DNA from: Rhizomys pruinosus
Lineage: Eukaryota; Chordata; Mammalia; Rodentia; Spalacidae
NCBI GenBank assembly: GCA_009823505.1
Contig: VZQC01011939.1
Location: forward strand, 1,606,680 to 1,670,679
Reading direction: 5' to 3'
DNA: 64,000 nt
Under the pieces are notes generated by a model. The model was given only the letters and a program-made list of their open reading frames with translations. It ran no database searches and had not been told where the DNA came from. Below are positions 60,161 to 64,000 of this stretch, piece by piece. How positions within the stretch are numbered: position 1 is the stretch's first letter; each line of letters begins with the position of its first letter. The translations under genes were made by a program, and so were the position numbers.

Positions 60161-62700
60161 CATGCCCTGTGATACTGGGACAACAGACAGGACACTCTGC
60201 ATGGGACGGTGGGGGTGTGGGAAGCACCACTGTAGCTCTTGGGTGACAGCTGAGTCTACCCCGTGGGCAAGGCCCTGGAATACTTCCCACTGCTCTGATA
60301 CAGTGATGTCATGCGGGCCTCAGTGGCCAATTAGGAAGGAGAACCACAGTGTTCTTCCTATTCTCACACAGGCCACTCAACACTTCCCACACCAGATGGG
60401 GGAGTGTCCCCACATGCAATCCTTTCTCCAACATAGGCTGTCTGCGTATCCTGATTCAATCCAACTCTGTGCGACCTGCCTGGGATGGCACTGGATCTCT
60501 CAGGTGAGGGCTCCACCCACAAGAGTACACCCCCACACACAGGTGCCAACTGTACCCCTCAGGTTGTGACCTGTGTGTTGGGGTCCCTGCAAGCCCTTCC
60601 TACAAATCCCTGGAGGTACTGGCTTACATCTGCCCACTTACTTTATTATAAAGGATAAGGATACCCTGAGGGTGAGAAACCTGGGGCGGAGGGGACAACT
60701 CCATATTCCCTCCAAGCCCACTGCATCACTGGTCACTGGTAGTCAGCTTGGCCTCTAGCCCCTCTCCCCTGCAGGCTGGAGCTGCATCAGGGATGAACTT
60801 CCCTAGTAGCCCTCGACCTGTCCTGGACTTCCTGCAGTCCAGACCCATCCCGAGGCAACCTGAGGGTCCTGAGCCACCTGCCAACACACAGAGGACACTC
60901 TAGTCATTCTGGAGATTCTGAGGGCCAGGAAGTATGGCCAAAGCAAAGACAAAGCACATGTTCTTGATATACAGTGTCATATACAGTGTCACACTGCCAG
61001 CAGCTAAAAGCTGCTCAATAGTTCACAGGACAGCAAGTGTCTAGAAAAATCTTTTTTTAACTATTTTTTTTTTTTTATGTGTATGAGTGTACTGTCTGCA
61101 TGTAGGTTGGTGCACCCGTGTCATGCAATGCTACAGAGGTCAGAAGAGGGCATCAGATTCCCCTGGAACTGGAGTTAGAGATGGTTCTTAGCCACCATGT
61201 GGGTGCTGGGAATCAAACCCAGGTCCTCTGCAAGAGCAATCAGTGCTCTTAACCACTGAGCCATTTCTCCAGCGCCCCCCCTTTTTTGAAAAATCTTAAA
61301 TGTACAGCAGATTTTTCTCTAATTTACTTTCAATTGCACATCAATTTTTGCTACAACCAACTTCTGCAGGTGATTAAGCAACCTGCAAAATATCTCCAAG
61401 AAGGTGACAGACTGGAAGGATTCAGACACTGAGCACTCTGCTGTCAGGGACACAGCCAGCCTTCGGGGAGTCACTCTGACCTGTTCCTGCCAGGCTCTAT
61501 TGAAAAGCAGCCCGCTGACACACGTGCTCACCCAACACAGCATCTGAGTCTGGAGCTACCATGCAGTCCCAAATGGGTGAAGGACATGCTAGCCAGTACT
61601 GGAGCAGACACAGGAGACCACGCCCAAGACCTCAGCCCAGCCACCAACAGACCAGCAGAAAGGAGCACTATCTGCTCCTCTGGCACGGCTCTGCATGCCC
61701 TGCGTCAGAGAGGCAGCTCTGAGTTAGTAAACAGGCATTTCAGAATGGATCAGTGGGGTAGGTGGGAAACTGGAACCCAACGGTCTTGCCAGGGGTTCTC
61801 TACAAGAGGACTGAGCACTCTGGGCTGGATGGCTGCTCTACAGCACTTCCTGATACTCCCACACCCATGGATGCACAGCACAAATGCTCTAGTGTTCAGG
61901 GCCATACACTAAAGCTGCATGTAATAAGTACAACTGAACTTGAAAGGCAGTTTTCTAACAAGAATGACACTGCCTACAGGAAAGGCCATAACCCATTGGT
62001 GGAAGATAAGAAGGGCTATTGTCAAGTCAGGAAGAGTCTGGACCTGCCCCAGCTCAGCCTCAACAGCCATCTCTGCCCGTGCAAACTTCCCATCAAGATC
62101 TTCCCACAAGGTCTCAGAGGGCCCACTGGAGCCCTCCCATGAGCTCAGGGCCCTCAAAGCCTCTGCTATTTCACCAATAAGCTCTCCTCCCACTGCCTCC
62201 CTGTATCTCATTCCCAGATACCACGGTTCCCACTCCACACCTGCTGCTGCAAGCCCACAACCTGGCACGTGACTCTGACCCCCACAGCTGGGGCACCTCC
62301 TGCGGTTGCCTTTCTGTGAAGGACTTGGGTGACAAGCTCTGAGCATTTCGCCTGCACCTACTGCAGCGCTGCCAGCCATCCTGCTGCACTTCTGTGAAGG
62401 TCTTCTTCACTGTTAAAATGCCCAGCCCTGGCTAACAGCCTAGCAAACCACCGTGTATCCACACGCAGGTATGCATGGACCTAATCAGCAAAGAATGCTA
62501 CTGTGACATGCTCTCCCTCAACCTCCAGGGTTCTGGGTGCTTAGGCTTTGTAAGCCACTGGGGCCAGCATTCAGGGCCACAAGCAGTGTTGCCTCTAACT
62601 TAACAAGCAGGCGGCTGGAAGGGAAACCAAAGACATCTTATTAAAGGTTTTCACTTTATGGGTGCATTAAGCTTGGCAAATAAAAACACGAGTTTGAGAA
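60161..62700. other. Large 5' intron, unique sequence with one B2
   Basis: Searched for the MMCEVMP and ALPQ-terminated N-terminal exons of liprin-alpha-1 without success. Short open frames on both strands do not look like genes. Confidence 0.5.
61060..61275 (-). repeat. B2 SINE, antisense, without the 17-bp duplication
   Basis: TTATGTGTATGAGTGTACTG to CATTTCTCCAGCGCCCC. AAAAATCTT at 61,044 and 61,289 is a likely target duplication. Confidence 0.9.
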
Positions 62701-62707
62701 GAGAGGG

Positions 62708-62905
62708 TGAAGCTACAGCTCAGCTGCTGCTGTTTGCCTGGCAGGCATGAAACCTGGGTTCCATCCCCAGTGCTGATAAACCACACAGGCGCAGTAATCC
62801 CAGCAGTTCAGAGAACAGGAATTCAAGGTCATCCTCAGCTACATACTGAATTTAAGGCCAGCCTGGGCTACTAGATCCTACTAAAACAAAAAACAAAAAA
62901 CCAGA
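62708..62905 (+). repeat. B4 (ID-B1 fusion) SINE
   Basis: ID-like head (GAAGCTACAGCTCAGCTGCT, CCTGGGTTCCATCCCCAGTG), then a B1-like part (CAGTAATCCCAGCAGTTCAG) and an A-rich tail. Confidence 0.72.
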
Positions 62906-62959
62906 AACAGGGAAGAAGGAAGGGAAGGAGGGAGACAGAGAAAGAGAAAAGCTTTTTGT

Positions 62960-63090
62960 GGGGGTTTTGTGTATTGAAGACAGGGTCTCATTGTAGCTTA
63001 GACTAGCCTGGTCCAGAATTCACAGTAATCCTCCAGCCTCGGATTCCTGAGTGCTGGGATTACAGGCACGAGTCACCATACTGGCTTTGC
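62960..63090 (-). repeat. Diverged antisense B1
   Basis: GAAGACAGGGTCTCATTGTA and GTGCTGGGATTACAGGCACG. Confidence 0.75.
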
Positions 63091-63589
63091 CTAGCAGTAT
63101 TAATTAGAATAATTTACTGAACAATAAGAAAAGAGTTGAAGGTACTAAGCTAAGTGCTCATAAGAGACAAATTACAGTAATTCTGTATTTAATGGTTTTT
63201 AGATTTCAAAGTATGTTCATATATTTTATAACATTTACTTCCAGCAGCCCGGTAAGGCACAGGATGACCTCATTTTACACATGAGAAGACAGGATGGGGA
63301 AGCTCAGAGGTGCAAAGGTCTGAGTTAACAGGTGTCTGCTGTTGCCTTCAGGAAGATTCTGCAATGCCAGGGCTGCAGGGCATGTTCTGGGAGGGCCGGG
63401 GTGCTGAGGTATGCTCAGCCTGAGCTCCCATGAAACTTGCCCACAGTGTCATCGCCCCAACTGTATAGATGACAGCTTAGCAGTCAAGTATCTTGGCCAA
63501 GGCTAGAACATAGGGTAGGGACCAAGACTTCAAACTGTGTGCATTGAGTAAATCTCCCCTCTGCTTTTCAAAAAAAAAAACAAAAACCA

Positions 63590-63914
63590 GGCAGGAGAGA
63601 TGGCTTAGTGGTTAAGGGCACTGGATGCTCTGCCAGAGGACCCAGGTTTGGTTCCCAGTACCCACAGGGCAGCTAACAACCATCTGTAACTCCAATTCCA
63701 GGGGCTCCAACACCCTCCTTTGGCCTCTGAGGGCACTGCATGCACATGGTACACTTACATACATGCAGGCAAACATACACATGAAATAAATCTTTTTTGA
63801 AAACTGGGTGGAGTCAGGCTGTGATTTCAGTAGTCGGGAGGCAGAAGCAGACCAATCTCTGTTCCAGGCCAGCTTGGTCTACATACTGAGACCCTGTCTC
63901 AAAACAAACCACCC

Positions 63915-63915
<1 letters not shown>
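63590..63915 (+). repeat. B2 followed by a truncated B1
   Basis: B2 about 63,590-63,797 (GAGATGGCTTAGTGGTTAAG, ACATACACATGAAATAAATC); B1 fragment about 63,806-63,915 leading into (CA)n. Confidence 0.85.
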
Positions 63916-63958
<43 letters not shown>

Positions 63959-64000
63959 CACACACACACACACGCACGCACGTACACACACACACACACA
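63916..64000. repeat. (CA)n microsatellite at the window edge
   Basis: A long CA tract with CATGCA and CGCACG interruptions, running off the right end of the window, behind a truncated B1. Confidence 0.95.

Overview
This is nuclear DNA from a mammal, almost certainly a muroid rodent. It has long AT/GC-mixed introns with GT-AG splice sites, dense B1, B2, B3, B4 and ID SINEs on both strands, a rodent-type L1 3' end, a MaLR/ERVL-like LTR element and many minisatellites. The B1 and B2 consensus sequences differ from the usual mouse and rat forms, so a cricetid or another non-Mus muroid is likely. I cannot name the species.

One gene occupies most of the window: Ppfia1 (liprin-alpha-1), on the minus strand, from about 50,938 (first coding exon present) down to a TAG stop at 2,887 and a probable poly(A) signal at 977-982. 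I could place 28 coding exons with matching splice sites and consistent codon phase. They encode the liprin-alpha coiled-coil region (exons 50.9 to 33.7 kb), a phospho-/basic linker (33.9 to 24.5 kb), three SAM domains (17.3 to 5.9 kb) and the C-terminal VRTYSC PDZ ligand. The first ~90 residues (the MMCEVMP start of the family) and the promoter lie beyond 64,000. Three of the exons look like optional cassettes: 30 nt (30,810-30,839), 63 nt (14,115-14,177) and 27 nt (13,660-13,686). Without them the window encodes about 1,113 residues. Two introns have GC rather than GT donors.

The rest is intron and 3' flank. Positions 1 to ~955 lie beyond the gene's 3' end. Seven tandem arrays stand out: 32-bp units at 11.76-13.35 kb, 83-bp at 20.06-20.39, 31-bp at 24.59-25.54, 36-bp at 31.08-31.47, 35-bp at 31.61-32.40, 33-bp at 50.29-50.69 and ~42-bp at 52.28-52.66. 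Long reading frames in these arrays are repeat artefacts, not genes. Between 21.8 and 22.4 kb two retro-insertions lie side by side, each with its own target-site duplication: a U1 snRNA retropseudogene and a chimeric B2 that carries a piece of C2H2 zinc-finger coding sequence. An intact-looking non-autonomous LTR element with 5-bp target duplications lies at 58,179-60,155 in the large 5' intron.

From general knowledge of mammalian synteny, Ppfia1 lies between Fadd (upstream, here beyond the right edge) and Cttn (downstream, here beyond the left edge). Neither is visible in the window. I found no bacterial-type system, CRISPR array or new protein-coding gene. The most unusual items are the chimeric B2/zinc-finger retrocopy, the cassette exons and GC donors, and the minisatellites abutting splice acceptors.
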